From Candidatus Limnocylindria bacterium (lineage in GTDB: Bacteria; Chloroflexota; Limnocylindria; QHBO01), in assembly GCA_030146365.1 (NCBI GenBank), contig JASLBU010000024.1:1-12839 (forward strand): 12,839 nt of DNA, written 5' to 3'. Shown here one piece after another: positions 12,560 to 12,839 of the stretch. Position 1 is the stretch's first letter, and the number at the start of each line of letters is the position of its first letter. The notes beneath the pieces are model-generated. The model was not told the origin of the DNA, searched no databases, and saw nothing but the letters and a program-made list of their open reading frames with translations. The position numbers and the translations under genes are program-made.

Positions 12560-12839
12560 TCAAAATTGGTCCTCGCACTCGGGATAGCCATCGGGCATGC
12601 GGGGCAGCAGGTACAGCTCCACGAAGCCGTTGCCCGCCGCCCAGTCCATGGAGGCGAAGGTCGCGCGGTCCATGCCGACACTGTCGGTCTGGGCAAACCC
12701 GAGGGTGGTCAGCGCGTCGGTGATCTCCGCGGCCTGTTCGCGGCTGACCACCCCACACCGTCGGAGCGGTGGCAGCGGATCGCCCGCCTCGGCGCCGAAC
12801 TCGTCCAGCGGGCCGTCGAACCCGATCGGCACTTCGGCG
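12560..12839 (-). CDS. Unidentified protein, C-terminal part (gene continues off the right edge)
   Basis: The frame is open from the right edge to a TGA at 12560-12562. A GTG at 12832 could be a start, but coding character continues to the edge (AEVPIGFDGPLDEFG), so the gene is probably cut. The visible part is acidic: LRRCGVVSREQAAEITDALTTLGF looks helical, then FASMDWAAGNGFVELYLLPRMPDGYPECEDQF. I do not recognise the family. It converges on the PRC-barrel gene, with only 8 nt between the two stops and no terminator visible. Confidence 0.6.
   Translation of the reverse strand, partial: AEVPIGFDGPLDEFGAEAGDPLPPLRRCGVVSREQAAEITDALTTLGFAQTDSVGMDRATFASMDWAAGNGFVELYLLPRMPDGYPECEDQF

Overview
The window is GC-rich, densely coding bacterial chromosome. 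Four things together suggest a Gram-positive-like, high-GC lineage, most likely Chloroflexota (a Limnocylindria-type genome is my best guess) or less likely Actinomycetota: a transcription-attenuating T-box leader, a LexA box of the GAAC-N4-GTTC type, an imuA-imuB-DUF6504 cassette, and tRNAs with encoded CCA. The placement is inference. I see no insertion sequence, phage gene or CRISPR array.

Positions 1-3250, minus strand: a leucine T-box leader, a GNAT acetyltransferase gene and leuS form one operon. leuS runs off the left edge. The leader is the most unusual object here. A complete tRNA-Ala(GGC) gene lies inside the riboswitch, between the sensing Stem I (specifier CTC, Leu) and the antiterminator/terminator switch. 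An 8-bp helix with one bulge closes around the tRNA, immediately upstream of the antiterminator, so the tRNA looks inserted into the loop of the T-box Stem III. If the tRNA is processed normally, the riboswitch would be cut in two between its sensor and its switch.

Positions 3314-4900: a small acidic protein gene on the plus strand with DDTS repeats converges on a minus-strand pair, TerC-family membrane protein followed by an SRPBCC protein.

Positions 5061-9482, minus strand: a complete polar amino acid ABC transporter operon, aapJ-aapQ-aapM-aapP (lipoprotein receptor, two permeases, ATPase). A strong hairpin follows aapJ. A second alanine tRNA gene, tRNA-Ala(CGC), lies upstream on the same strand.

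Positions 9792-12063, plus strand: an SOS translesion-synthesis cassette. A near-perfect LexA palindrome overlaps the likely -10 box, followed by an ImuA/RecA-like protein with a degenerate Walker A, an 18-codon ORF, a polymerase-like ImuB without the usual catalytic acids, and a DUF6504 protein. The catalytic partner DnaE2 (ImuC) is not in the window. A PRC-barrel-type protein (plus) and a partial unidentified gene (minus) close the window.
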